Shown: positions 8,120 to 18,992, counted from the stretch's first letter. The stretch: 64,000 bases of DNA from Bacteroidota bacterium (GCA_018267285.1 JAFDYU010000012.1:165944-229943); one strand, 5' to 3'. The notes: a model not told the origin generated them from the letters alone. Made by a program: numbers and translations.

Positions 8120-10513
8120 TCAATACAACGAAGGGAACTTGGCCGGGTCTGCTTCGCGCAACAGTTCATAGATGTTTTCAAATATCTGTTCTGGGTTTGG
8201 CTTTGAAAAATAATCGCCATCGGAGGCATAAGGCGGTCTGTGCTCTTTCGAAGTGATTGTTAACGGAGGTGAATCCAGGTAAGCATAGGCCTCTTGGTTT
8301 TCCAGCACGTGTTGCATCATGTAGGCCGTGGCACCGCCCGGCACATCTTCATCGGCAAAGACAACACGGTTCGTCTTTTTTACCGATTCAAGTATCGTGT
8401 GGTTTACATCAAAGGGTAACAAGGTTTGCACATCAATTACTTCGCATGAGATTCCGGAAGATTCTAAATCGTGCACGGCCTCCATCACCACGCGGCACAT
8501 CGAGCCGTAGGTAACGATAGTAACATCGTTGCCTTCTTTCAAAATTTCCGGAACGCCAAGTTCTAATTTAAACTCACCAATGTTATCGGGGAGTTTTTCT
8601 TTCAAACGGTAGCCGTTCAAACATTCGATGATCAGGCAAGGGTCGTCCGATTCGAGCATGGTATTGTAAAAACCAGCCGCTTGCGTCATGTTTCTTGGCA
8701 CCAGCACATACATACCCCGAAGGCTGTTTAAAATCATACCAATGGGTGAGCCTGCGTGCCAAATCCCTTCTAAGCGGTGGCCCCGAGTGCGCACAATTAA
8801 CGGTGCTTTTTGTCCACCTTTGGTTCGATACTGTAAAGTAGCCAAGTCATCCGACAATATCTGGATTGCGTACAGCAAGTAATCGAGGTATTGGATTTCT
8901 GCAATGGGCCTCATGCCACGCAGGGCGAGACCAATTCCCTGGCCAATAATGGTACACTCACGGATGCCTGTATCGGTTACCCTAAATTCGCCAAACTTTT
9001 CCTGAAGCCCGGCAAACCCCTGGTTTACATCTCCAATCTTACCGACATCTTCGCCAAAAGCCAACACCAATGGGTTGCGCTGAAGCGCAGATTCAAAGCA
9101 AGCTTGTAAAATTTCACGGCCATCGTGCATGGGGGAATCATCGGAATAGACAGCCGCAACCGGTTTTACTTTTAATGCCGACCACTCCGACTGGCTGTAA
9201 ACGTGCGAGTTGTAGCGATCAAAATTATCTGCTTCTGATTCTTTGATCCATTCCAATAACTTTTGCCGAGGTTCTGACTCCTGACCGGCTATTGCCCGCA
9301 ACGATTTTTTAGCAGCGCGAACCGCATCTAACCTATCCGGGTTAATGGTTTTTTCCAGCAGCTCTTTTATGCTCTCTATGTCTGAATTGTTAAATTCGGA
9401 AAGAATGGTAAGAAGTGATTTTTGACTTTTTTGAGTATCCTCTACAAACTTACGCCACGCCACATCTTTTGCTGTCTTCGCTGCTGCTTTTGCTTCTCGT
9501 TCAATGGCGTCAAGTTCTTCCGGTGAAATTCCTTGCTCAGTCATCCACTCCCGCATCTTTAGGATACAATCATATTCTTTTTCCCAAGCAAGCCGTTCTT
9601 TAGATTTATACCGTTCGTGCGAGCCCGAAGTGCTGTGTCCTTGCGGCTGTGTCATCTCCTTCACATGCACCAGTACAGGCACATGCTCTTCGCGACAGAT
9701 CTTTTCGGCTTTTTCATACGTACGACAAAGGCCTTCGTAATCCCATCCATTGATTACTAAAATTTCAAATCCTTTTTCTGTTTGTGATCGTTGAAATCCG
9801 GCCAAGATTTTTGATATGCTGCCTTTGGTAGTTTGGTATTCTTTAGGAACAGAAATGCCATAGTCATCGTCCCACACGGATGTCAACATAGGGACTTGCA
9901 AAACACCTGCAGCATTGATGGCTTCAAAAAATACACCTTCGGAGGTTGAGGCATTGCCGATCGTACCAAAAGCTATTTCGTTTCCATTGATACTTAAATC
10001 TGTATATTTTTTTAACGCGGGGTTTTTACGGAAAAGTTTAGAAGCCTGCGCAAGCCCAAGCAGCCGCGGCATTTGAGCAGCCGTGGGCGAAATATCTGCA
10101 CTGCTGTTTTTTAATTTGGAGAGTTCTTTGAGTTTGCCCTCTTTGTCGAGCATGCGCGTGGCAAAGTGCCCCGTCATTTGCCGGCCGGCCGAGGTAGGCT
10201 CTGCTTCTACGCTGGTGTGCGCATACAACTGAGCAAAATATTCGGTAAGCTTTAGCTCACCGATGGCCATCATAAAGGTTTGATCGCGATAATACCCGGA
10301 GCGGTGATCTCCGGCCTTGAAAACTTTGGCCATGGCAATCTGTGCCACTTCTTTTCCATCGCCAAAAATCCCAAACTTGGCCTTGCCCATGAACACTTCT
10401 TTGCGTCCGAGCAAACTAGCTTCGCGGCTCTCGCACGCTAACCGATAGTCGGCCAAAATCACTTGGGCTCGCTTTGCCGAAATCCCCTCAGGTGCTGTTT
10501 TTGTCTGGCTCAC
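8120..10513 (-). CDS. fused alpha/beta 2-oxoacid dehydrogenase E1 (thiamine-diphosphate enzyme)
   Basis: A 797-residue fusion of both E1 subunits. The alpha half (about 25-400) has the thiamine-diphosphate region starting GNASTSEG and ending WDDDYGIS near 178-215. The beta half (about 455-790) begins with VLAFGEDVGKIGDVNQGF and has the DAVQTL-like VIDVQTLLPFD and the HRPPYASDGDYFSKPNP tail. E1 enzymes of this kind decarboxylate branched-chain 2-oxoacids or pyruvate and transfer the acyl group to lipoyl-E2. No E2 or E3 gene is adjacent. Separate alpha and beta genes are usual elsewhere; the single chain is common in Bacteroidota. Substrate cannot be decided from sequence alone; branched-chain oxoacids are most likely. 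Confidence 0.9.
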   Translation of the reverse strand: MSQTKTAPEGISAKRAQVILADYRLACESREASLLGRKEVFMGKAKFGIFGDGKEVAQIAMAKVFKAGDHRSGYYRDQTFMMAIGELKLTEYFAQLYAHTSVEAEPTSAGRQMTGHFATRMLDKEGKLKELSKLKNSSADISPTAAQMPRLLGLAQASKLFRKNPALKKYTDLSINGNEIAFGTIGNASTSEGVFFEAINAAGVLQVPMLTSVWDDDYGISVPKEYQTTKGSISKILAGFQRSQTEKGFEILVINGWDYEGLCRTYEKAEKICREEHVPVLVHVKEMTQPQGHSTSGSHERYKSKERLAWEKEYDCILKMREWMTEQGISPEELDAIEREAKAAAKTAKDVAWRKFVEDTQKSQKSLLTILSEFNNSDIESIKELLEKTINPDRLDAVRAAKKSLRAIAGQESEPRQKLLEWIKESEADNFDRYNSHVYSQSEWSALKVKPVAAVYSDDSPMHDGREILQACFESALQRNPLVLAFGEDVGKIGDVNQGFAGLQEKFGEFRVTDTGIRECTIIGQGIGLALRGMRPIAEIQYLDYLLYAIQILSDDLATLQYRTKGGQKAPLIVRTRGHRLEGIWHAGSPIGMILNSLRGMYVLVPRNMTQAAGFYNTMLESDDPCLIIECLNGYRLKEKLPDNIGEFKLELGVPEILKEGNDVTIVTYGSMCRVVMEAVHDLESSGISCEVIDVQTLLPFDVNHTILESVKKTNRVVFADEDVPGGATAYMMQHVLENQEAYAYLDSPPLTITSKEHRPPYASDGDYFSKPNPEQIFENIYELLREADPAKFPSLY

Positions 10514-10530
10514 AATCGTTAGGTTTTGTT

Positions 10531-10560
10531 CAAAAGTAGAAAAAAGAAACGAGCGGTCAA
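10531..10560 (-). promoter_or_regulatory. promoter of the E1 gene
   Basis: On the minus strand TTGACC (TTG at 10560-10558), 19 bases, then TACTTTTG (10538-10531), a full TAnnTTTG match 18 bases before the ATG. Confidence 0.65.
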
Positions 10561-10688
10561 TATTTAAAATCAGACCGCAATTTTATTGCGAAAATCTAAG
10601 TCAAAGCAAAATATATGTTTGAATCTGGTGTGATTTTAGGAATAAAAAAGGTCGTCAATTCTCATAAAAAACGAATGCAAACGTGTGT

Positions 10689-10696
10689 TATATTTG
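10689..10696 (+). promoter_or_regulatory. -7 promoter element of the alanine dehydrogenase gene
   Basis: TATATTTG matches TAnnTTTG and lies 41 bases before the start codon. No convincing -33 TTG is at the right distance. A second match, TATGTTTG, lies at 10614-10621 and could be an alternative upstream promoter. Confidence 0.5.
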
Positions 10697-10737
10697 TCCC
10701 CCGAAATTCTCAATTAACAACATAACTCTCCATAAAT

Positions 10738-11850
10738 ATGATTATCGGTGTACCCAAGGAAATCAAGAATAATGAAAACCGTGTGGCGCTTACTCCGGCT
10801 GGTGCTCAAGAATTTGTAAAGCGCGGGCATACGGTTTATGTTCAAACCAAAGCCGGTGAAGGCAGCGGATTCAGCGATGAAGAATACATTGGTGCAGGTG
10901 CGCGCATGCTTGCCAAAGCCGAAGAAGTCTTCGCCATTGCTGAGATGATTATGAAAGTGAAAGAACCGATCGAGCAGGAATACTCACTCATCAAAAAAGA
11001 TCAGCTTGTATTTACCTATTTCCATTTTGCTTCGTACGAGCCTTTAACTCATGCTATGATCAAAACCGGTTCGGTTTGTTTGGCCTATGAAACCGTGGAA
11101 CGCGATGGAAGCTTACCACTGCTCGTGCCTATGAGCGAAGTGGCCGGCCGTATGTCCATTCAGGAGGGTGCTAAATATCTGGAGAAACCTTTGAAGGGCC
11201 GTGGTATTTTGTTGGGCGGTGTGCCCGGAGTGATGCCCGCAAAAGTTTTGATTCTTGGCGGTGGTGTTGTGGGCACCAACGCGGCAAAAATGGCTGCCGG
11301 CATGGGTGCTGATGTTATCATTACAGATGTAAACCTCAACCGTCTGCGTTACCTTGATGACGTGATGCCGAAAAACGTACACACTATGGTGAGCAACGAT
11401 TATATATTACGCGACCTTGTAAGAACTTCAGATCTCATTGTGGGTGGTGTGCTTATTCCCGGTGCTAAAGCCCCGAAATTGATTACCCGCGATATGCTTA
11501 AGACGATGCGACCGGGCACCGTTTTAGTAGATGTTGCGGTGGATCAGGGAGGATGTATCGAAACCTGCAAGCCCACCACGCACGAAAACCCTACGTTTAT
11601 TATTGATGATGTTGTTCACTATTGTGTAGCGAACATGCCGGGGGCTGTGCCGTACACTTCTACTCTAGCACTCACAAACGCCACCCTTCCGTATGCGCTG
11701 AAACTGGCCAATCAGGGCTGGAAGAAAGCCTGTGCCGAAAATCAAGATTTGAAAAAGGGATTGAATGTGATCAGTGGAAAAGTTGTTTACAAGGCTGTTG
11801 CCGATGCCTTCAATCTTCCGTACACGGATGTGAAAGAATTTTTGAACTAA
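10738..11850 (+). CDS. ald: alanine dehydrogenase
   Basis: A 370-residue NAD-dependent alanine dehydrogenase that interconverts L-alanine and pyruvate plus ammonia in the cytosol. The N-terminus MIIGVPKEIKNNENRVALTP is typical. Residues that bind pyruvate and carry out catalysis in the characterised family members are present at the same numbers: R15, K75 and H96. The Rossmann fold shows GGGVVGTNAAKMAAGMGADV near 178 and the DVAVDQGG segment near 270 carries the catalytic Asp. Length equals the family norm. The gene stands alone, with its own promoter and a terminator shared with the convergent AsmA-like gene. Confidence 0.96.
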   Translation: MIIGVPKEIKNNENRVALTPAGAQEFVKRGHTVYVQTKAGEGSGFSDEEYIGAGARMLAKAEEVFAIAEMIMKVKEPIEQEYSLIKKDQLVFTYFHFASYEPLTHAMIKTGSVCLAYETVERDGSLPLLVPMSEVAGRMSIQEGAKYLEKPLKGRGILLGGVPGVMPAKVLILGGGVVGTNAAKMAAGMGADVIITDVNLNRLRYLDDVMPKNVHTMVSNDYILRDLVRTSDLIVGGVLIPGAKAPKLITRDMLKTMRPGTVLVDVAVDQGGCIETCKPTTHENPTFIIDDVVHYCVANMPGAVPYTSTLALTNATLPYALKLANQGWKKACAENQDLKKGLNVISGKVVYKAVADAFNLPYTDVKEFLN

Positions 11851-11871
11851 GTGAAATATTAGATTTTTCTC

Positions 11872-11906
11872 AAAAGAAGTCATCCCCGAGGTGACTTCTT
11901 TTATTT
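11872..11906. terminator. bidirectional intrinsic terminator
   Basis: An 11-bp perfect stem AAAAGAAGTCA/TGACTTCTTTT (11872-11882 with 11892-11902). The A-rich left and T-rich right flanks allow termination both for ald and for the convergent AsmA-like gene. Confidence 0.8.
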
Positions 11907-11912
11907 CCTAAC

Positions 11913-14900
11913 TCAGTACGGTAACTTATGACCTTTGCCCAGTGCAACTTTAGGGTTGTTGTACATGCCCGTGACGTGAAACGGGATTTTTATTTTTGTC
12001 AACGGGATTAATTCAATTTTTACAAGATAGTTCACTTCCCCGGCCATCGTATTCACGCCTTCAATGTCTGCATCAAAACCTGCCACTTTAATTGAAAAAG
12101 GTTTCACAATGATCTTGTTGTCTTTAATTTCTGTTTGCATACTGAAGTCCTTCAGATGGGGGTCGTTTATTTCATTTTTCTTAGCGCTCTTGCTAATCTC
12201 TTCAAATAATTTCATGCCTTTGATTTTGGCATCGGCAATATGCAGCGTACCGCCCCCTTCAAGTGTTTCCAACTTTGGAGACAAGTCCTTTTTTAGCTCG
12301 CCTTTTAGTTTGTAATCAACTGAAAATTTCCCGTACGTGTTAGCAGCCGAGGGGGCCAAATCCCGCACCAATTTAACTTCGCGGTAAGCTCGGTTAATAT
12401 CCAGGTCTTTTACGTTTAAATCCAGATAAAAAAGTGGGTGAGCCCAGCTGCGCGTATCGTAGCTTGCTCGTACATTAAATTGTGCATCGAGCGAGTTGAA
12501 GCCCGTCTCGTGCAAACTCATAACTCCTTCTTTAAACACGATATCTCCATTCATAGCAAAAATCTTCAGGTCTTCGTATTGCACTGCGCCAATCCTGGAG
12601 TCGAAAATAAAATTGATATTTCGGGGTACTTCTATTACCCTGAGTTTTGAGTGAGCAGTGTCTTGCAAAGGAACAATCTTGCCCGTAGCGGTTCGTGGTG
12701 GCGGCATCCACTGGCTTAAACTTAAGGTGTCGCACAGCAATTCAAGATCGCCATTTATCATGTCGTTGTTCTTGGTTACAAACGCCATATAATTGGTTAC
12801 ATCGCCTTTTATACTTACTGTACTCTTGCCGAATTTTCCATTAAAATTTTTAAGACGAATTTTTGAGGGTGTGAAATCAAAAAAGGCACTATTGATGTTT
12901 ATCGGGTTAGGAACTTTACTGCCAGCAATATTAATTCCACTAAAAACAATTTTTCCGTTTGATTGAGTTTTTGAATAATCGCCACGCTCCAAATCGCTGA
13001 TCAAACCACCGGTTTTTAATTGGGCATCTACAAGCCCCGAAAATGTTACGCCTTCCATCGGGTATAGCTGTGCAACCTTTGCCAAATCCATTTTTCCGTT
13101 TACCGTAAGTTCGTATTTGTAATTATTCAGATCGGTTAAGCTCCCGGTAATATCAAATGGTTCATCTTCAAGGGTGTAGGTAAGTTTATCGATATTCATT
13201 TTTGCATCGGAAAGTGTCCCTGATTTACTCAGCGCTTCGGCATAAAAATGAATGTTTTTCAATGGAGGGAAATCCTTGTATTGAATAAATCCATCCGACA
13301 ACTTAATTTTTGTATCGACCCGTGGAAATTTATTATTGATTTTACTGTATAGACCCTTAGCCATTAAATCAAGGCTATAGTGTCCTTTTAAAGCATAGCC
13401 ATTAATGGGGTAAATTTTTTCGATGTCTGCAAGATCAATATCGGCATCAATATCGGCATCAACTTCTGTATCGGGGTAACCACTTAATTTAGCATAGCCA
13501 TGGAGTATGTTATCATCAACTTCAGCATGCATTTGGTGAAGGTTGATTTTGGTATTTGCTAAGTCACCAGAAGTATTTTCCGCATTTAAATGGAATTGAA
13601 TGTTTGAAATCGGCCTGGGAAGGCTATCGTACTGAATCGCCCCGTTAGATAATTTAAGATTGAGATTAAAGACCGGGATGCGCGAAATATCCCGGTTGAT
13701 AATTCCTTTGGCTTTTAATTCAAAATCAATTTTTCCTTTGAGTGAAACACCCTTTACCGGATACAGCCGTTCGAGTGATGCCAGTTCGAGATCGGCAAAT
13801 ACATCGGCATCAATTTTAGGAGCATAGAGTCCTTGCACTTTTATCTTTCCGTGCACCGGATGTTTACCGAGTTCCACATGAAAGTTTTTTACATCAATAA
13901 CCGTACTGTCTATAATTCTTTCTGGGTTGTCGATCACCATATCAAACTGAATATTATTGAACGCCTCGGGCAGGCTGTCAATTTTTACCATTGCATTTTT
14001 AACATTTAAATCGAAATGAAAGGCGGGCGTTTCTTTTGTTGTAGCCGAATAGACCCCATCCAACGAACCAGAAAAAGCCAAGTCACCACTTGTTTCGAAG
14101 TAATCGAAGTTTTTCAGGTATAAGCCCGGCACCAACGACAAGATGTTTTTAAAGGAAGTCTCCTCTGCTTGAAACTTCATCTTCATTGCAAATTCATCAA
14201 CAACCTGTTGTAAGAACCCATTAATACTGAATATGAAATGATTGATCTGGATTTTATTTTTCTTAAACGTGTACTTACTCTCTGGCAGGTTTATTTCCAT
14301 AATTAAGTCCAACCCAAGAGCTTTTCTAAAAAGATATTGAACCTTATCGTAGCTAAGCGAAAATTGCCGTATGGTAGTGATCGTTTCATAATCAAATATA
14401 TCTTTATTAAAATCACCACCTCCGGTATGGTCGATATCAAAAGCTTCAATAAAAACATTTCGTTTCCAGTCGGTGTACTTAATAACCCCGTTGTCAATGC
14501 TGATTTTATCAATGGCTATGTTTATGGATGAGGGTTTGGATGCAACCGCTGAGTCTTTTTTCTTTTTGACATCGTAATTGGTTTTACCGTCTTTAAGTAC
14601 GTATAAATTTATTTCAGGGTTAACCAAATGAATGCTGTTTAGCTCAATTTCACGTTTAGTCAAAAGGCTCCATAAGTTCACTTCGAGTGATGTTTCTTTT
14701 ATTGCAGTGAGTGTGTCGTGGCGGAACTCGTCATGGCCTTTGATTATTAAATCTTGAACTCTCAACGTGAGATTGGGAAAGTGTTTGAATAATTTTAATT
14801 CAACTGCACTGAATGTTACGTCTGCATTTATCTGTTGGTCTATTTCTTTTTCTAAATCGGTACGAATTTGTTCATGATAAATTTTGGGCAACACCACCGC

Positions 14901-14966
14901 AGCAACTACAATCAACAGTACCAAAACACCTGTACATAAGAATATTCTTTTAAGAAAAAGTTTCAT
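11913..14966 (-). CDS. AsmA-family membrane-anchored protein
   Basis: A 1,017-residue protein with one N-terminal membrane anchor (residues about 7-28) and a long periplasmic part made of repeated beta segments. Repeats of the kind DADIDADIDLADIEKIYPINGYALKG and DLAKVAQLYPMEGVTFSG occur at roughly 150-residue spacing, typical of AsmA/TamB-like beta-taco proteins. The C-terminal region (GGGTLHIADAKIKGMKLFEEISK) matches the AsmA C-terminal type. Family members are thought to carry phospholipids between inner and outer membrane or to affect outer-membrane assembly. The gene is monocistronic between ald and the TPR gene; a role in lipid traffic is inference from family. Confidence 0.88.
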   Translation of the reverse strand: MKLFLKRIFLCTGVLVLLIVVAAVVLPKIYHEQIRTDLEKEIDQQINADVTFSAVELKLFKHFPNLTLRVQDLIIKGHDEFRHDTLTAIKETSLEVNLWSLLTKREIELNSIHLVNPEINLYVLKDGKTNYDVKKKKDSAVASKPSSINIAIDKISIDNGVIKYTDWKRNVFIEAFDIDHTGGGDFNKDIFDYETITTIRQFSLSYDKVQYLFRKALGLDLIMEINLPESKYTFKKNKIQINHFIFSINGFLQQVVDEFAMKMKFQAEETSFKNILSLVPGLYLKNFDYFETSGDLAFSGSLDGVYSATTKETPAFHFDLNVKNAMVKIDSLPEAFNNIQFDMVIDNPERIIDSTVIDVKNFHVELGKHPVHGKIKVQGLYAPKIDADVFADLELASLERLYPVKGVSLKGKIDFELKAKGIINRDISRIPVFNLNLKLSNGAIQYDSLPRPISNIQFHLNAENTSGDLANTKINLHQMHAEVDDNILHGYAKLSGYPDTEVDADIDADIDLADIEKIYPINGYALKGHYSLDLMAKGLYSKINNKFPRVDTKIKLSDGFIQYKDFPPLKNIHFYAEALSKSGTLSDAKMNIDKLTYTLEDEPFDITGSLTDLNNYKYELTVNGKMDLAKVAQLYPMEGVTFSGLVDAQLKTGGLISDLERGDYSKTQSNGKIVFSGINIAGSKVPNPININSAFFDFTPSKIRLKNFNGKFGKSTVSIKGDVTNYMAFVTKNNDMINGDLELLCDTLSLSQWMPPPRTATGKIVPLQDTAHSKLRVIEVPRNINFIFDSRIGAVQYEDLKIFAMNGDIVFKEGVMSLHETGFNSLDAQFNVRASYDTRSWAHPLFYLDLNVKDLDINRAYREVKLVRDLAPSAANTYGKFSVDYKLKGELKKDLSPKLETLEGGGTLHIADAKIKGMKLFEEISKSAKKNEINDPHLKDFSMQTEIKDNKIIVKPFSIKVAGFDADIEGVNTMAGEVNYLVKIELIPLTKIKIPFHVTGMYNNPKVALGKGHKLPY

Positions 14967-15001
14967 ATCTGAAATTTAGAAATGCAGTGCCTTACAAACA
15001 A

Positions 15002-15031
15002 ACGAGGGTCGAAAAATTTTCCGACCCTCGT
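15002..15031 (-). terminator. intrinsic terminator after gyrA-TPR unit
   Basis: Perfect 10-bp stem ACGAGGGTCG/CGACCCTCGT (15002-15011 with 15022-15031). On the minus strand it is followed by a T-rich run (TTTGTTTG). Confidence 0.75.
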
Positions 15032-15052
15032 GCAATTTTTTCAGTCTTTGTG

Positions 15053-16282
15053 TTAATCTACTTCAAGACCCTGTGCTTTCATTTTCTTTTTAAGGTCTAT
15101 CGCTTTTTTCTCAAATGCCTCATCGTAAGAGGACAAGTTTTCGTACAACGAAAGCAGGGTGTAGAGAGAAGTTTCGTCTGTTGACTTAATCATTACGCAT
15201 TTATCCGCATACGGTAAAGCTTTCTTCAGCACATCATAACGTTGGTTACGGAGATCAAGACGTTTCTTTGTATCATTGGAAGCATTTCTCTGATCGTTCA
15301 ATGCGCGCGCCTCATTGTTCAACAGGATTGCCATTTCTTCGTTACCTTCAAAATGATCGGAATTAATTTTTAATACTTCTTCAATCCAATGTTTGACTTC
15401 ATCTGTCTTGCCGGCTTTTTTTCCGATCAAGGCCAAAAAATATCTTGACTCCGTATCGTTGGGGTCTCCGTTTGCGCGCTTCAGCATAAGCGCTTTAGCT
15501 CCCTCCAAATTGTTTGTTTGAACGTACACGTTGTATTCAGAATTAAGATAATCTATGTTATCCGGGTATTTGTTTGTAAGTACGTGTATGGCCTCCAGTG
15601 CGGAGTTCCAATCCTTCCGATTAAAATATGTATTGAATAACTGAAGGCTTGCATCCGGGTTGGTTCCTCCTACCGAGAGGTACTTTTTGATGTATGTGAT
15701 AGCTTTGTCGTCTTCTTTGGCTTGGGGAGCAAAGTAAGCACCAGCATAGAGTAAACAAGTGGTGTCGGTAGGTACAAAAAACAGAGTTTTTTCAATCTCC
15801 GTAAATGCCGCTTTGTAATCCTTTGCCTGGTGCAGCTTAACCGCTTTCTCCAGGTATTTTTGAGCAAGTACACCCGAAACAGTTGATTTTGTAACAGGTA
15901 TCGGCAATTGCGTTCCCTGGTATAGTGCGTTTACTAAACTTTCATTTTTGCCTTTATCTATTTCTTCCGACTTAGTAAAGGACTCTTTAACAATTGGGAA
16001 AGGATTGGCTTCCAACGATTTGTATTTCTCAATATTTGTAGTGTCTATGGCAGCATAAATTACGCCCTTTAAATACCAAGCCTTTGCTGAATTTTTTGAG
16101 GGGTTGCCTTTTTTGTCAACCATATATTCTTGATTGGATACCGTAGCATCTATAACTTGTTTCGCCTCGTCAAGTGTTCCTTTTAGGAGTGCTGCCTCTG
16201 CTTTGGCTACACTGGGTTTAATTGGCTTTTGCGCCAATAACATTGAAGGACATAGCAAACAAATAAAAATTATCTTTTTCAT
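15053..16282 (-). CDS. exported tetratricopeptide-repeat protein
   Basis: A 409-residue protein with signal peptide MKKIIFICLLCPSMLLAQ and helical pairs spaced as TPRs: AEAALLKGTLDEAKQVIDA near 28, AWYLKGVIYAA near 67, KAVKLHQAKDYKAAFTEIEKTL near 140, CLLYAGAYFAPQAKEDDKAITYIKKYL, then several more to the C-terminus. It probably works as a protein-protein scaffold in the periplasm. It begins 23 bases after the gyrA stop on the same strand and so belongs to the same transcript; this gyrA-TPR pairing is familiar from Bacteroidota, though no functional link is known. Confidence 0.85.
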   Translation of the reverse strand: MKKIIFICLLCPSMLLAQKPIKPSVAKAEAALLKGTLDEAKQVIDATVSNQEYMVDKKGNPSKNSAKAWYLKGVIYAAIDTTNIEKYKSLEANPFPIVKESFTKSEEIDKGKNESLVNALYQGTQLPIPVTKSTVSGVLAQKYLEKAVKLHQAKDYKAAFTEIEKTLFFVPTDTTCLLYAGAYFAPQAKEDDKAITYIKKYLSVGGTNPDASLQLFNTYFNRKDWNSALEAIHVLTNKYPDNIDYLNSEYNVYVQTNNLEGAKALMLKRANGDPNDTESRYFLALIGKKAGKTDEVKHWIEEVLKINSDHFEGNEEMAILLNNEARALNDQRNASNDTKKRLDLRNQRYDVLKKALPYADKCVMIKSTDETSLYTLLSLYENLSSYDEAFEKKAIDLKKKMKAQGLEVD

Positions 16283-16305
16283 GTTAATATATGTTTCGGT
16301 TAGTA

Positions 16306-18807
16306 CTAATTTATTTTTTCACTTTCAATTCCATTCTCCACATCGTCCATCTTTTGAATTTTTTCAACCGAGGAGATGGCGTCCTCTTCGTTGAGCTTAA
16401 TCAAACGCACTCCTTGCGTGGCCCGGCCCATTACACGCAATTCACTCACGTTGATGCGGATGCTGATGCCCGATTTATTTATGATCATCAGATCGTCTTT
16501 ATCCACAACTTCTTTTATCGCAACAAGCTTGCCAGTTTTTTCGGTGATGTTGATGGTCTTCACTCCTTTGCCGCCCCGGTGTGCTATCCGGTAGTCGCCA
16601 ATGTCTGAGCGTTTACCGTATCCTTTCTCCGAAACCACCAGCAAATTAGCGTCTTCGCGGGATATGCATACCATACCAACCACTCTGTCTTCATCATTCT
16701 CAAGCTTAGCACCTCTAACCCCGGCAGCCGTTCTACCCATGGGCCTTACATCGGCTTCATTAAAATGAACTGCTTTGCCTTCACTTTTTGCAATAATAAT
16801 GTGGTTTTTCCCATTTGTCAATGCGGCATCGAGCAGGCGGTCTCCTTCGTGTACGGTAATTGCAGTAATGCCATTTGCGCGCGGACGCGAGTAGGCTTCT
16901 AATGAGGTTTTTTTAATGATTCCTTTTTCGGTGCAAAGAATAACAAATGTGTTGTTGATATAATCCTGATCTTCCAGATTTTTCAAATTCAAAACAGCGC
17001 GTACGCTGTCGCCCGGTTCAATATTCAACAAATTTTGTATAGCACGCCCTTTGGACGTCTTGTTTCCTTCGGGTATTTCGTAAACTTTTTTCCAATACAC
17101 TTTTCCATACTCAGTGAAGATGAGCATGTAATTATGCGCCTGCGCTACAAACAGATGTTCTGTAAAATCATCTTCTTTGGTTCCGGTTGCTTTTGAGCCT
17201 ATGCCACCCCTGCCTTGTGTCCGGTATTCGGAGAGCGAGGTTCTTTTTACATATCCTTGTTTGGAAATGGTGATCACCATTTCCTCATTCGGGATCATAT
17301 CTTCAACCGTGATGTCTTCTTCACTGTGAACGATTTGAGTTCTTCGCGCATCTCCGTAGCGTTCCTTCATCTCGCTGAGTTCTCCTTTGATGATGTTCAT
17401 GCGAACGGATTCGCTGCCCAGAATTTCGTTGAGGCGGGCAATCAACTCTTTAACTTCTTTGTATTCGTTTTGGATTTTCTCGCGCTCAAGGCCTGTTAAG
17501 CGTTGCAAGCGCATTTCGAGAATCGCCTTCGCCTGTATTTCGGAAAGCTGGAAGTTTTCCATCAAGCCAGCTTTTGCCACTTCCGGATCTTTAGAATTGC
17601 GTATCAAGGCAATCACTTCATCCAGATGATCGAGGGCAATTAAATATCCTTCTAAAATGTGGGCGCGCTTCTCGGCTTCATCCAGTTCGAACTTTGTTCT
17701 GCGCACCACTACTTCGTGGCGGTGATCTACAAAATGAACGATCAAATCTTTTAGGTTAAGCGTCTGCGGGCGGCCTTTTACCAGCGCCACATTGTTAACA
17801 CCAAACGAAGATTGAAGCTGGGTATATTTAAACAGGTTGTTGAGTACAATATTCGGAATTGCGTCTTTCTTTAAATCGTACACCACGCGGAAACCCTCGC
17901 GGTCGGATTCATCGCGCATGTCGCTGATACCTTCAATCTTTTTTTCGTTGATAAGAACAGCTGTGCGCTCGATCATCTGCGCTTTATTTACCTGATACGG
18001 AATCTCGGTGGCGATAATCTGCTCTTTTCCGTTAGATCCGGTTACAATTTCTGCCTTTGCCCGAACGGTTATTTTTCCCCTACCTGTTAAGAAAGCTTCC
18101 TGAATTCCCTGATAACCGTAGATGATACCCCCCGTGGGGAAATCGGGTGCCTGGATTATCTTCATCAACTCCGGAATGGTTATTTCCCGGTTATCGATGT
18201 AGGCAATGATGCCTTCCACTACTTCGCTTAAGTTGTGGGGTGGCATATTGGTGGCCATACCTACTGCAATTCCTGAGGAACCATTAATTAAGAGGTTGGG
18301 GACCTTTGCGGGCAAAACGGTTGGTTCCGAATTTTGGTCGTCATACGTAGGTTGAAAATCAACGGTGTTTTTGTTTATGTCGGCCAAAAGTTCTTCGGCA
18401 ATTCTTCTGAGCCTGGCTTCGGTGTAGCGCATAGCGGCCGGAGGGTCTCCATCTACCGAACCAAAATTTCCCTGGCCGTCCACCAGCATGTAGCGCATGC
18501 TCCATTCTTGCGCCATGCGTACCATCGTATCGTAAATGGAAGCATCGCCATGCGGATGGTACTTACCCATAACATCACCCACGATGCGTGCCGACTTTTT
18601 GTAGGGGCGGTTGTAGTTTACCCCCAGTTCCAACATGCCGTAAAGCACACGCCTGTGCACGGGCTTGAGGCCATCGCGCACATCGGGGAGGGCCCGCGAA
18701 ATGATGACCGACATCGAATAATCGATGTAGGCGCCACGCATTTCGTCTTCAATATTGATGGGGATTATGGACTGTCTTTCGAGGGGTTCTCCGGTGTTTT
18801 CTGCCAC
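16306..18807 (-). CDS. gyrA: DNA gyrase subunit A
   Basis: An 833-residue GyrA. The breakage-reunion domain has the catalytic Tyr at 128 in [10 protein letters not shown] and starts with the expected [22 protein letters not shown]. The C-terminal beta-pinwheel starts near 510; its GyrA-box reads QGRGGIG near 530, a variant of the consensus Q-[KR]-R-G-G-[KR]-G but clearly of gyrase rather than ParC type. In the quinolone-resistance region the sequence HGDASIYDT puts Ala89 where E. coli has Ser83; Asp93 matches E. coli Asp87. The offset of +6 also fits Tyr128 versus Tyr122. Gyrase with GyrB supercoils DNA. The TPR gene follows directly. Confidence 0.97.
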   Translation of the reverse strand: MAENTGEPLERQSIIPINIEDEMRGAYIDYSMSVIISRALPDVRDGLKPVHRRVLYGMLELGVNYNRPYKKSARIVGDVMGKYHPHGDASIYDTMVRMAQEWSMRYMLVDGQGNFGSVDGDPPAAMRYTEARLRRIAEELLADINKNTVDFQPTYDDQNSEPTVLPAKVPNLLINGSSGIAVGMATNMPPHNLSEVVEGIIAYIDNREITIPELMKIIQAPDFPTGGIIYGYQGIQEAFLTGRGKITVRAKAEIVTGSNGKEQIIATEIPYQVNKAQMIERTAVLINEKKIEGISDMRDESDREGFRVVYDLKKDAIPNIVLNNLFKYTQLQSSFGVNNVALVKGRPQTLNLKDLIVHFVDHRHEVVVRRTKFELDEAEKRAHILEGYLIALDHLDEVIALIRNSKDPEVAKAGLMENFQLSEIQAKAILEMRLQRLTGLEREKIQNEYKEVKELIARLNEILGSESVRMNIIKGELSEMKERYGDARRTQIVHSEEDITVEDMIPNEEMVITISKQGYVKRTSLSEYRTQGRGGIGSKATGTKEDDFTEHLFVAQAHNYMLIFTEYGKVYWKKVYEIPEGNKTSKGRAIQNLLNIEPGDSVRAVLNLKNLEDQDYINNTFVILCTEKGIIKKTSLEAYSRPRANGITAITVHEGDRLLDAALTNGKNHIIIAKSEGKAVHFNEADVRPMGRTAAGVRGAKLENDEDRVVGMVCISREDANLLVVSEKGYGKRSDIGDYRIAHRGGKGVKTINITEKTGKLVAIKEVVDKDDLMIINKSGISIRINVSELRVMGRATQGVRLIKLNEEDAISSVEKIQKMDDVENGIESEKIN

Positions 18808-18992
18808 TGTAAAATCGAGTTAAAACGGGTAAAAATTTGAGACGTGAAGGTAGTGAAAACCTACCGGATTTTCTGTCTTTTTAGGCACTCAATCTGAGGT
18901 ATTTTTATCCATTGGCAAAAGGCTTTTTAACCTATAAATCAAGTACATCTATGCCCCCTGAAAGATACCTGTAAATGAGCTGTTTGAATAAC

